The position numbers and the translations under genes are program-made. From Flavobacterium sp. LHD-80 (GTDB lineage: Bacteria > Bacteroidota > Bacteroidia > Flavobacteriales > Flavobacteriaceae): a DNA stretch of 64,000 nt. Each line of letters begins with the position of its first letter. Positions within the stretch are counted from its first letter, which is position 1. The stretch covers positions 372,001-436,000 of the forward strand of contig NZ_JAVFVS010000012.1 of NCBI RefSeq assembly GCF_030929605.1, read 5' to 3'. Positions 41,104-50,600 of the stretch are shown here, in pieces. The notes beneath the pieces are model-generated. The model did no database searches, was not told where the DNA came from, and saw nothing but the letters and a program-made list of their open reading frames with translations.

Positions 41104-42099
41104 TTAAACTAAGTAGAAAACTGTAAATACGAATACCCAAACTAAATCGACAAAGTGCCAGTATAAACCAACTTTCTCTACCATTTCATAGCTTCTTCTT
41201 TTCTCGTAAGTTCCTAACAACACATTAAAGAAAATAATGATATTAATGATAACTCCAGAAAATACGTGGAATCCGTGGAATCCAGTAATGAAGAAGAAGA
41301 AATCAGCAAATAATTTACTTCCGTACTCATTTCTAGTTAGGTTTGCTCCTTCAACTACATATTTTGCAGTCGATAAACGAGTTTCAGATTCTGCTCTAGT
41401 TAGAACTTTCTTGCTCTTTTTTCCGTTATTTTCAATAATCTGCTCTGTTCTTATCAACAATTCAGGATGCGCTTTAAAACCAGCTTGAACTTCAGCAACA
41501 GTATATGTTGGCTGTGTTTCAGCATCTTCAACAAACCAAGTTCCATGGCTTCTTGTTAAAGCTTCTCTTTGTTCTGGCAATTTCACAGCAAAGGCTTCAA
41601 GAGCTACTCTTTTACCATCTTTATCAACAAACTGCAATAAACTTCCACCTGCCGTTTCTACTGCACCATATTCTCCTTTAATGAAGTTTTTCCATTCCCA
41701 AGCTTGAGAACCAACGAAAATTAAACCTCCAATAATAGTTAAGAACATATAGATTGCAACTTTTGTTTTTTTCAAATGATGACCAGCATCAACAGCTAAA
41801 ACCATTGTTACAGATGAGAAAATCAAAATAAAAGTCATTAAGGCTACATAATACATAGGAGCCGAAACGCCATGTAAAAATGGGAAGTGTGTAAACACTT
41901 CGTCAGCCAAAGGCCAAGTTTCAATAAATTTAAATCTAGAAAAACCATAAGCAGCAAGAAATCCAGAGAATGTTAAGGCATCCGATACGATAAAAAACCA
42001 CATCATCATTTTACCATAACTTGCTCCTAATGGCTGGATATCCTCTCCGCCTCCCCAAGTTTTTTCGTTGTTATTTGCAGTAGTAACTGTCGCTTCCAT
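41104..42099 (-). CDS. Cytochrome c oxidase subunit III with large central insertion
   Basis: A 331-residue subunit III. Helices are recognisable at both ends: GKMMMWFFIVSDALTFSGFLAAYG and VSAPMYYVALMTFILIFSS in the first half, then FFFFITGFHGFHVFSGVIINIIIFF and WHFVDLVWVFVFTVFYLV in the last. Between them, after GSQAWEWKNFIKGEYGAVE, lies an insertion of roughly 110 hydrophilic residues (about 145-255). Core motifs EWKNFI, HGFHVFSG and YWHFVDLVWV show that it is a functional family member. A second, shorter subunit III is encoded just upstream. Confidence 0.93.
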   Translation of the reverse strand: MEATVTTANNNEKTWGGGEDIQPLGASYGKMMMWFFIVSDALTFSGFLAAYGFSRFKFIETWPLADEVFTHFPFLHGVSAPMYYVALMTFILIFSSVTMVLAVDAGHHLKKTKVAIYMFLTIIGGLIFVGSQAWEWKNFIKGEYGAVETAGGSLLQFVDKDGKRVALEAFAVKLPEQREALTRSHGTWFVEDAETQPTYTVAEVQAGFKAHPELLIRTEQIIENNGKKSKKVLTRAESETRLSTAKYVVEGANLTRNEYGSKLFADFFFFITGFHGFHVFSGVIINIIIFFNVLLGTYEKRRSYEMVEKVGLYWHFVDLVWVFVFTVFYLV

Positions 42100-42141
42100 A
42101 AAAGATATTCGTTAAAAAGTTCCCAAATTTACGTTTTTTTC

Positions 42142-42729
42142 TTATTTAAAGAAATATAAAAATAAAAATAAATATACCCACAATAAATCCAAAAAGTGCC
42201 AATACATCGCACCTAGTTCTATACCAAGAGTTTGAGTCGAATTGTATTTTTGTTTAAAATGATTATAAATTATAATTAAAAGTGAAATTAATCCGCCAGC
42301 TAAGTGCAATAGGTGTGTTACAGTAACAACATAAAGAAAAGTTGTAGTAATTGAACTACCTTGTCCTGTAAAATAATATCCCTTTTCAACGATTTGTCCA
42401 AATCCTTGAAATTGCAATACTATAAACAAAATTCCTAAAGCCAAAGTTCCTAAAAGCAAACCTGTAACAGCGCTTCTATTGTCTTTCTGAATTGCTTTTT
42501 TAGCTAAATAAAAAGTAATACTGCAACCAATAATTACCGCTGTACTATAATAAAATGCCGTTGGCAATTCAAAATCCTTCAACCAGTCGGCTCTTGATTT
42601 ACTAACCACAAATGCACTTGTAAGTCCTGCAAACATCATGGTCATACTAACCATGGCGAATAACAAAATCAGCTTTGCCGATTTTGATTTTCTTAATTGT
42701 TCATCACTTGCTTTAATTGTCATTTCCAT
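42142..42729 (-). CDS. Cytochrome c oxidase subunit III (short form)
   Basis: A 195-residue subunit III with five helices: AKLILLFAMVSMTMMFAGLTSAFVVS, PTAFYYSTAVIIGCSITFYLA, GLLLGTLALGILFIVLQ, a fourth with VVTVTHLLHLAGGLISLLIII, and ending MYWHFLDLLWVYLFLFLYFF. H-(L/F)-x-GG and WHFLDxxW are family motifs. It lacks the first two helices of the seven-helix form, as usual in this bacteroidetal pair. It lies two bases downstream of cyoE and 42 bases upstream of the longer subunit III. Confidence 0.93.
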   Translation of the reverse strand: MEMTIKASDEQLRKSKSAKLILLFAMVSMTMMFAGLTSAFVVSKSRADWLKDFELPTAFYYSTAVIIGCSITFYLAKKAIQKDNRSAVTGLLLGTLALGILFIVLQFQGFGQIVEKGYYFTGQGSSITTTFLYVVTVTHLLHLAGGLISLLIIIYNHFKQKYNSTQTLGIELGAMYWHFLDLLWVYLFLFLYFFK

Positions 42730-42731
42730 AA

Positions 42732-43634
42732 CTATCTTAAAAATTTATCTACTATAAATACAATCTGCAACAGTGAAATGTATGAAACACTCACCAGCAT
42801 TAAGGTTCTTGCCGATTTTGCTGTTCTTAGCTGATATAATTTCACTGCATAAAACAACATCCATAAACCTAACAAAAACACTAAAACTGCAGCTATTGGC
42901 GAAATAAACAATTGTCCTGTATAACCCAATACCGGAAGTAATGATGCTATAATCAACCAAATTGTATACAAAATAACCTGCAGAGCGGTTCCTTTATCTT
43001 TTTTTCCTGTCGGAAGCATAAAGATCCCTGCTTTCTCATAATCTTCATACAAAAACCAGCCTATTGCCCAAAAATGAGGAAACTGCCAGAAAAACTGAAT
43101 CAAAAACAAAGTTCCGGCTTCAATTCCGAATTCTCCAGTTGCAGCAACCCATCCTAACATAAACGGGATTGCACCTGGAAAAGCTCCAACAAAAACAGAT
43201 AATGAAGTTACCGTTTTTAATGGCGTATAGATACTTGTGTATAAAAATATTGAGATTGCAGCAAACATTGCTGACTTAGCATTAATTGTATAAAGCAAAC
43301 TGATTCCGATAATGGTCAGCAGACTTGCTACAAACAAAGCCATTTTTGGAGACATACGTCCTGAAGGAACTGGACGATTTTTTGTTCGATCCATTAAAGC
43401 ATCGATGTCTTTTTCAATTACTTGATTAAATGCATTCGAAGCTCCAACCATACAGTAACCGCCAATAGACAAAACAAGCAGAACACTCCATTTAAAAGGG
43501 TGTTCGTTGTTTACACCTAGCAAATATCCGGCAATTGAAGAAAACAAAACACTGATAGCCAAACCAGCCTTTGTAATCTCTTTGAAATCCAGAAATATTG
43601 ATTTTAGTGAAATTGTATTTTTAGTAGCGTTCAA
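42732..43634 (-). CDS. cyoE: Protoheme IX farnesyltransferase (heme O synthase)
   Basis: UbiA-type prenyltransferase that adds a farnesyl group to heme B, giving heme O for the oxidase. From a TTG start at 43634 (MNATKNTISLKSIFLDFKEI) it has 300 residues, a normal size. NAFNQVIEKDIDALMDRTKNRP carries the NxxxDxxxD-type Asp motif; about eight to nine membrane helices follow. The in-frame ATG at 43679 is not a good start, because it sits within a TACATTTG promoter box (43676-43669). It leads the operon cyoE - subunit III - subunit III - subunit IV. Confidence 0.94.
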   Translation of the reverse strand: MNATKNTISLKSIFLDFKEITKAGLAISVLFSSIAGYLLGVNNEHPFKWSVLLVLSIGGYCMVGASNAFNQVIEKDIDALMDRTKNRPVPSGRMSPKMALFVASLLTIIGISLLYTINAKSAMFAAISIFLYTSIYTPLKTVTSLSVFVGAFPGAIPFMLGWVAATGEFGIEAGTLFLIQFFWQFPHFWAIGWFLYEDYEKAGIFMLPTGKKDKGTALQVILYTIWLIIASLLPVLGYTGQLFISPIAAVLVFLLGLWMLFYAVKLYQLRTAKSARTLMLVSVSYISLLQIVFIVDKFLR

Positions 43635-43668
43635 ACCTCTATTGTTTGTATATTTTTTTTGAGTGCTG

Positions 43669-43676
43669 CAAATGTA
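43669..43676 (-). promoter_or_regulatory. Putative -7 box of the cyoE operon
   Basis: On the minus strand it reads TACATTTG, a match to TAnnTTTG, 35 bases before the TTG start. No clear -33 TTG is present. Confidence 0.4.
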
Positions 43677-43791
43677 CAAATTAGATTGTAGAATAAAGAA
43701 CTATAAAATTAGATTTTTTTCAATAAAACCGTTACAAAATAAGGACTTGCAAATCTTTAACACAATTATTTCGAAAAATCCTATAAAAATT

Positions 43792-45936
43792 CTAGTAATC
43801 GAAATACCAATTGAAAATATCTGAACGTAATCCTATGGTAAACCAAGTCGTACTTTGCTTGAAAGTTGTAGCCGTATCTTGAGTAGGATCAAAGTTTCTA
43901 TAAATGAAACTTCCATATAATTTCAGATTTGTCATTGGGTTTATCAAATATCCCCCTTGGATATCGGCAATAAAAACATCTGTTTTATTTCCTTGCCCAA
44001 CTTTAACTCCTTTGTCATACGGGCGCTTTACATCATAACTTTTATAAATATCACCACCGTAATTATAAGTATCCTGAGCGGTATTAAAATCTAATCCTCT
44101 TGTTCCCACAGTAAATTTTGCATCACCAAAAATACGTCCTTTATGATAACGTCCAATCATTACAAGCTCATTAAAATTTCCTCCCCATTGATGCCCAAGG
44201 CTTTGATTATTATGCCCGTAATTTGTAATCACAGCACTGTGCGAATACACATAAGGACGTACATGATTGTATTCAACTTGCACTAAAAGATCTTTTACAT
44301 TAAATGCATTGAAATATTTTCCTCCAATTTGAAAACCAAATTTATTTTTCCAGCTTTTATCTCCAGCTTTTACATCTGAAACTGAAAATTCATCAATCAA
44401 AAACTGCGAATACAAGTTTATACTGTTGTTCCATTTATATTTTCCAGTAATACCAAGCATTGCATTACCACTTTTTGAAGAAGAAGTAAACTCAACAGTA
44501 CGATAAAAAATAATTGGATTCACAAAATTGACATCAAACCCACGATTATTGGTATCCGTCCAAACCACTGATTCAAAGAAACCTAAATTCAATCTATTTG
44601 AAACGTTCCAGCTCAAATAATGATTGGCCATGAATTTTGTGGCATACGTTTTATCAACTGTAACTTCAGGACGAACATCTTTCAGCCACATGTAGGTATT
44701 GGTATATTTGATTTTCCAGAAAGTTGTATTAATCTTGAAATACGGATACGGACTCGCTCCATCACTTTCAAGCAATGAACGATAACCGTCACCAATAAAA
44801 TTCCTACCGTAACCTAATTGCAGATCAAAAAATTTATACGGTGTATACGTGATATTCGCTTCTGCCAGAGGAAAATCATACGCATCCTCTTTAAAGCGTT
44901 TTGCAATACCAACTCCAGGAATAATCGCCGGATTTCCTCCTGAAGGCTTCAGCGATTCGGCATAATCATTAAAATATCCTGCAAAACGGCCTTGGCTTTC
45001 AAAGATTGTTGTTGTAAAGTTTATTTGTTTTCCTAAGCCTCCTCTAAAATTCAACGCACGTGTATTTACATACGTATAAGAAGCATCAAGATCTGAAGCT
45101 TTTCCTAATTGCAAATCAACAATCGGATTCAAAGCAAGCCAATAATCTTCTCCCTGAATCTGAACTAAATTTTCATTCCACCATTTTCTGCCCAACCAAG
45201 TCGAAACATTTTTTTGAAGCGACTCATTTACTGCTTTCAAATTATAGTATTTTGAAACCTCAGCATATGTATAGGGTTTTGAAGAGGTGTGACTATTACT
45301 TCCGACCTGATTCATTGCGCCATCAAACTGTGCATAATAACTATGTGAAAAAGGAATATTTAAATGACTTTCAAATTCTGGATTATTGTATTTTTTATAA
45401 ACAATGCTATCCAATTCTGTCATAGGTTTTTCAGCTGGTTTTAAAATTTGAGATGCAGCCAAAGCTTCTGCCGCCATTTGATCAGCACTTTTTAATGGAA
45501 TACTAATATTAATTGTGTATTTTGAATAGGTCGGTTTCCCGTTATAAGTCGAAGGTTTTATTTTTGGAAATTTGCCAAAAACACGTTTCGCTTCTGCAGC
45601 TAGCTCCTCGTTTGAAGTATTTACATAAATCACTTTAAACGCACCAGTTGCATCTACCTCAAAAAGGACTTTTACTTCACCTTTATAATTAGATTGTTTT
45701 AGATTTTCAGGCACTTCAAAATTCTGAAAGACAAAATCTTGAACTTCTTTATAGAAGCAATTCTCTAATTTTTTATCGGCTAAATTTTGGCAATTCTCAA
45801 AAACAGGAAATTGTTCACTTGTAAATCCAGATTGAACAGATGAATTATTATTTTCTTGTGCAAAAGTAAATAAGGAGGTTAACAGCAAAACAAAAGATAA
45901 AGCACTTTTATTTGTTACGTAAATTTTGATTTTCAT
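43792..45936 (-). CDS. remB: Gliding motility protein RemB
   Basis: A 714-residue outer-membrane or surface protein needed in F. johnsoniae for a subset of cell-surface motility traits. The signal peptide ends TLFTFAQ. The N-terminal part (about 30-150) has a TonB-C-like domain (GEVKVLFEVDATGAFKVIYVNTS, then FPKIKPSTYNGKPTYSKYTINISIPL). The remaining 550 residues alternate beta strands like a large barrel, ending STTWFTIGLRSDIFNWYFDY. The neighbourhood deoC - vanZ - gcvH - sprA matches what I recall around remB in F. johnsoniae. It starts directly after the deoC stop. Confidence 0.8.
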   Translation of the reverse strand: MKIKIYVTNKSALSFVLLLTSLFTFAQENNNSSVQSGFTSEQFPVFENCQNLADKKLENCFYKEVQDFVFQNFEVPENLKQSNYKGEVKVLFEVDATGAFKVIYVNTSNEELAAEAKRVFGKFPKIKPSTYNGKPTYSKYTINISIPLKSADQMAAEALAASQILKPAEKPMTELDSIVYKKYNNPEFESHLNIPFSHSYYAQFDGAMNQVGSNSHTSSKPYTYAEVSKYYNLKAVNESLQKNVSTWLGRKWWNENLVQIQGEDYWLALNPIVDLQLGKASDLDASYTYVNTRALNFRGGLGKQINFTTTIFESQGRFAGYFNDYAESLKPSGGNPAIIPGVGIAKRFKEDAYDFPLAEANITYTPYKFFDLQLGYGRNFIGDGYRSLLESDGASPYPYFKINTTFWKIKYTNTYMWLKDVRPEVTVDKTYATKFMANHYLSWNVSNRLNLGFFESVVWTDTNNRGFDVNFVNPIIFYRTVEFTSSSKSGNAMLGITGKYKWNNSINLYSQFLIDEFSVSDVKAGDKSWKNKFGFQIGGKYFNAFNVKDLLVQVEYNHVRPYVYSHSAVITNYGHNNQSLGHQWGGNFNELVMIGRYHKGRIFGDAKFTVGTRGLDFNTAQDTYNYGGDIYKSYDVKRPYDKGVKVGQGNKTDVFIADIQGGYLINPMTNLKLYGSFIYRNFDPTQDTATTFKQSTTWFTIGLRSDIFNWYFDY

Positions 45937-46680
45937 TTAATATTGATTTGGGGTATTCTCTCCATTAGCAATTGCTTTTGCTGCTGAAGTTCCGATACGT
46001 TTAACTCCTAAACGAATCATCTCTATTGCATCTTCATATGATCTGACACCACCCGCTGCCTTAACCGGCAATGGCGATGCATTTTCCAACATAATAATAA
46101 TTACGGGAACGGTAGCTCCATTTGGCACATCATTCTCCGTTTTAAAAAAACCTGTTGATGATTTTACAAAAACAGATGCATAATCGTCTTCTTTAAAATT
46201 AGAAATCACAACATTTTTAATTAAAGCCGAAAGTTGAATAATTTCTTTATCGGTTAAAGCAGCAGTTTCAATAATCCATTTTACAGTTTTATTGTGTGCT
46301 AAACCAATTTGCGTTCCTATTAAAATTTCATTTTTGACCAACGCAATATCTCCATTTTTGAAAGCTTCATAATTACAGACAAAATCTAAATCGTCAGCTC
46401 CATTTTCAATGACTTCATTTGCTTCTTTAATTTTGATCTCTAATTCTGATTTACCTTCTGGAAAATCAATGACCGTTCCAACCAGTAAAGCCGAATTAGC
46501 TTTCAAAATCATTTTTTTTGCCAAGCTGACATTTTCTGGCCGAATCATAATCAATTTAAAGCCCTCTGCAATTGCTTCCTCAATTGCTTTTTTCACAACA
46601 AAATCATTTTCCGCTTCCGAAAGTCCGGCTTGCGAAGCAGTTTTAAGATACGTTGAATCAAGGTATTGCTTAATGTTCAT
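45937..46680 (-). CDS. deoC: Deoxyribose-phosphate aldolase
   Basis: A 247-residue TIM-barrel aldolase that splits 2-deoxyribose 5-phosphate into glyceraldehyde 3-phosphate and acetaldehyde. YLDSTYLKT opens the fold. DDLDFVCNYEAF holds the conserved Asp, VFVKSSTGFF holds the Schiff-base Lys, and PVKAAGGVRSYEDA holds the second conserved Lys. It abuts remB (no gap), probably a shared transcript; a metabolic link to gliding is not evident. A terminator upstream (46762-46786) separates it from vanZ. Confidence 0.95.
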   Translation of the reverse strand: MNIKQYLDSTYLKTASQAGLSEAENDFVVKKAIEEAIAEGFKLIMIRPENVSLAKKMILKANSALLVGTVIDFPEGKSELEIKIKEANEVIENGADDLDFVCNYEAFKNGDIALVKNEILIGTQIGLAHNKTVKWIIETAALTDKEIIQLSALIKNVVISNFKEDDYASVFVKSSTGFFKTENDVPNGATVPVIIIMLENASPLPVKAAGGVRSYEDAIEMIRLGVKRIGTSAAKAIANGENTPNQY

Positions 46681-46761
46681 GATTTATAATTATATCAGAT
46701 CGGCACAAAAATACATTTTAAATTCAAAAAAAAGCACTATTTATAAAGCTTCATTTTAGGA

Positions 46762-46786
46762 TAATAAAAAACCCACCGAAGTGGGT
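46762..46786 (-). terminator. Terminator of the gcvH-vanZ transcript
   Basis: On the minus strand ACCCAC-TTCG-GTGGGT, a stable UUCG tetraloop hairpin, followed by TTTTTATTAT. It starts three bases past the vanZ stop. Confidence 0.88.
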
Positions 46787-46788
46787 AA

Positions 46789-47181
46789 TCATATTCCTAT
46801 TATTTTGTCGATCTGTTTCCTAAATCCTATAGCTGAAAAGACGCCGGCGGTTGCACCAATCGTATTTGCTAAAACATCTGTTACATCAGGAGTTCTTGTT
46901 GCTGTTAAGATTCCTTGCAGAATTTCGATTGTAATTCCAAAAAAAACAGAAAATATAAACGAAATCAGATACGCTTTATAATCATTTGCATGCTGACCTT
47001 TGAGTTCTTTTTTGAAAAACAAAATCCACGAAATTGTAAATCCGAAGTGAAAACAAAAATGAACAATTTTATCTATGCTCGGAAAATTAAATGCCGGAAT
47101 ATTACTTGAATTTGTCAAACAAAAATACGTAATGATTCCTGAGCAGATAATTGCCCAAATTAAAAGAAGTTGTTTAGGCAC
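46789..47181 (-). CDS. VanZ family membrane protein
   Basis: A 130-residue protein with four helices (about 5-23, 37-57, 67-90 and 97-120). SIDKIVHFCFHFGFTISW, FGITIEILQGILTATRTPDVTDVLANTIGATAG is the VanZ pattern, with the conserved (E/K)xxQ and DxxxNxxG motifs. VanZ in enterococci gives low-level teicoplanin resistance, but most chromosomal homologues are of unknown function. Its start overlaps the end of gcvH by eight bases, so translation is coupled. A UUCG terminator follows. Confidence 0.88.
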   Translation of the reverse strand: MPKQLLLIWAIICSGIITYFCLTNSSNIPAFNFPSIDKIVHFCFHFGFTISWILFFKKELKGQHANDYKAYLISFIFSVFFGITIEILQGILTATRTPDVTDVLANTIGATAGVFSAIGFRKQIDKIIGI

Positions 47182-47554
47182 CGATAAGTTGTTTGTAAGC
47201 TGCGTCAGACAATAATGAATCTATTTCTGATGCATCAGCAATTTTTATTTTGATCATCCAACCTGCTCCATAAGGATCAGAGTTTACAGTTTCAGGAGCA
47301 CTTTCTAAACTATCATTGAAAGCAATAATTTCTCCTGTTAAAGGCAAGAATAAATCTGAAACCGTTTTAACAGCTTCAACTGTTCCAAAAACCTCATCTT
47401 TATCTAATGTCTGATCTAAAGTTTCTACCTCAACATACACGATATCCCCTAACTCTTTTTGTGCAAAATGAGTAATTCCTACAGTCGCAACATCTCCTTC
47501 GATGCTAACCCATTCGTGATCTTTTGTGTACTTTAAATTTGCTGGTATGCTCAT
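47174..47554 (-). CDS. gcvH: Glycine cleavage system H protein
   Basis: A 126-residue lipoyl carrier that shuttles the aminomethyl group among the P, T and L proteins of glycine cleavage. KYTKDHEWVSIEGDVATVGITHFAQKELGDIVYVE is the typical start. Lys63 in GTVEAVKTVSDL is the lipoylated residue. DPYGAGWMIKIKI is the conserved end. It is 85 bases downstream of sprA on the same strand and is followed by vanZ. Confidence 0.97.
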   Translation of the reverse strand: MSIPANLKYTKDHEWVSIEGDVATVGITHFAQKELGDIVYVEVETLDQTLDKDEVFGTVEAVKTVSDLFLPLTGEIIAFNDSLESAPETVNSDPYGAGWMIKIKIADASEIDSLLSDAAYKQLIGA

Positions 47555-47639
47555 AATAGTATGTTTGAAAATTGATAATTTAATAAATAAGTCACAAATG
47601 TAATAATCTTCTAATAAAATTTAGTTCAGAATTCTAAAT

Positions 47640-50600
47640 TTAATTTCCGAAATTATATCTGAGTGTAAATCCTGATCTAATATTTGTAAGCGGGAACGAA
47701 GTCGAAATAACTGCTTTTGAAAATGAATGATCATAATAAAATATAGCAGTCAAGTTTTTGCTGAATGCATAATCTGCTGTTAATTTTAATGCCCAAATAT
47801 TTTGACCTGCCGCAAGCTGGTTATTATCATAATCTAAATAACGAACTAATGTTTGGTTATTTCTATATGAAAAATCAGCTTTTATATTAATATCACTTTT
47901 TATAATTCCTGTTGGGTTATCAGCCAATCGCGATGAAAAGATAACGTCCTTAAAGCGATACCCCATTCCAACAACATATTCAATACCTTTTACCTCAGTA
48001 AGCAAGTTGTTATCAAAACTCATCGATAATGCTCTATCTCTCTTAATTTCGGTCAAGAGTCGGAAAGAACTCTTCAGCTCAAAATCTACCTTTATTAGCG
48101 GGCTGAACTGCTCCACTAAATTGACATTCGACATTACCGTTTGGTTGTAGAAGTTTGTATTCACATCTTGTCCACCTGGAGTTTCGTAATAATCAAAATT
48201 TGATCTATACTGATTTACTGTATAAGACGCTCTGTAATTGTGTTGCAATGAGAAACGTCTAAATTTATCTTTAAAAAATTTATAACGCATCAAACCATTG
48301 TATCTTATACTCCAGTTTGGAATTGGAAAACTTCTAAAAATATCTGTCGAACTGCTTGAAGCATTTCCACCTGAATAAGCTGCCAAAAATGACGGTAATA
48401 AAACAGCTTGATTGCTTTTTGTAAAACCAATTGGATATCCAACATTGGCACTATAAACCGCATAATTTGCATCTCCAGGTGCAGGAATCGGATTATTTGC
48501 ATCTCCGTATCTTGGTATTACTGCTCCAGCTCCATAATGTTCTTCAGCCAATCGATTGGCAATTACCAAACGATTATTTCTAAAATCATCAAATGCCGCT
48601 GATTCAATTTCATTACTAGTCGAAAAAGATGTTTTAATCAATACAGTTGAGATTGAAAACATTCCGTATGTATAAGGTGATAACGGCGTATAGTCACCAT
48701 TTACAACGCTATATTGTTCCGATGAGTTTCTAGAATACGTACGATCCATAGCCAAATCAATTGTCAGATCAGAAAACGGGATGATATTCGCAGTAACTTT
48801 TAAAATCTTATTTGTAACCTGCGTAAAGTTTTGATTGAAATTGTCATAATTAGTCAACCAGCCATTTTTTGCCGCTTCATAACGAACATCGTCCTGACTT
48901 CCAAAAATAAATCCTAAAGATGGTTTTGCAGTACCAAAGAAACCAACGCTTGGTGTATATCCTGGCAAAACTGTTCCGCTGTTTTTAGTATAATTAACTT
49001 TTACATCTTTCAAACTTGTCAAAACACCTATTAAACCATCATAAAACGGACTGTTATTCACTACTGGTTTTGCAGTTGTATTTACAATTTTTTCTCCTGG
49101 TTTTGGTGGCGCGGTTGGTTTCGGTTTCGCAGTTGTTTTTCCCCCAGGCGTTAAACCTAAATACTTATACAACTTATTCATTTCAAATGTTGAACTCAAC
49201 GTATTTGAATTTGCATTTTGAATTGTATTTCCTAAATTATATGTAATTCCATCAGCAGCAGTAAATTGAGATAAAGCTGTAGACGAACGTTGCCAACTAT
49301 AATCGGCAGTATAGGTATACGCCGCTTTTACAAAACTTAAAACTGGAATTTTATTGATCGGAATTTCATAATTCAGTATCAATTGTTGTATATGCTGATT
49401 TGGAGTTCCCAAGTCAAAATAATCATCCCAAATATTAAAATCTTCTTTTGGCGTATTATCAGCATTCAAATAATTTTTCACAATATTATTTGACGCCGCT
49501 GTATAATTTAATTTCAAAGATTTAGTTACATTAAAACCAAAACCATATTGATAATTAAAGGCAAAATTTCGTCTGTAAAGTGGATCAAGTCCAATTCCTT
49601 CAACCTCAACAAGTCTGTATTGCTGACGGTTGCTTTGTCTTAAAATATTTGTATTGAAAGTAATATTCGAAGGCAGATAATTAAAATTAAAATCGCTCAG
49701 CATTTTCCAATAATCACTTTTTTTCATGAATTTGGTCTGCTTGAAAGGCACAACTTCTTTTGTCTGAAATGTATACGCATAATTCACAGCAGAATTTGAC
49801 TGTTCATCACGATAATCTTCGACTTCATAATCATGACGCGCCACTTGATTATACGATTGTGAAAATGTGAAATTTTCAACATCATAAACATGTGGTTTTT
49901 GTTCCGCAGCTCTCTCTTTTCTAACCCCGATAAAATTGATGCTTTTACGCTTCGTATAATCTACTGCACGGGTTCTAATATTATCTTTTTCTGCCGGATC
50001 AGTTGTTTCTTTTATCAGCTGATCTAATTTTATATCTTGATTAAATGGATCATATTCTGGTGTAATAACTTCCTCGCCTATAGCGTAATTGAAAGGCAAA
50101 TTAATTCCCCATTTATGAGGCATTAATTGTCCTAAATTCAAGTTTGTAACAATATTATATTGCTGAATATCTTCACGATCTCGTTCGTTCGCGCCCTGTT
50201 CAAGTGATCCAAATCCAATTGTACTTTTTCTTCCGGTTGCTGATACAGTAGCAAAATCGGCCATATTGGTGTCAATATTCAACAATGCCGCCATTCCGCC
50301 TTTATTATCTAAATCTGACATACGAAGTTCATTGAACCAAACTTCTCCTTTTATATCTTTATGATCAGCCCTGCTTTTTACTCCGACCATTAAATTTCGA
50401 ACCAAACCAAAATTTGGATTTCCTTTAATACCCAGTTTTAATTTACTGTCACCATCACCTCCGCTCGAAATCAAATCGGGATCATCATCAGGATAATACA
50501 CTCCATTAATATCCCTTTTAGGAGAATTAATATCTAAAGGCATGGCTTTGATTTTCATTCGGGTCAATAACTCGAGTGCCAAATCAATATTATTTTCCTC

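Noticed and set aside
43635..43679. ATG at 43679 as the cyoE start
   Set aside because: The codons overlap a TACATTTG promoter box and the extension is not family-like.
46789..47181. Glycopeptide resistance by VanZ
   Set aside because: No other van gene is nearby; chromosomal VanZ-family proteins are usually unrelated to resistance, and Gram-negative outer membranes exclude glycopeptides.
47617..47641. Terminator after sprA
   Set aside because: AAATTTAG/CTAAATTT is only eight A-T-rich pairs overlapping the stop codon with a poor T-run; too weak to list.
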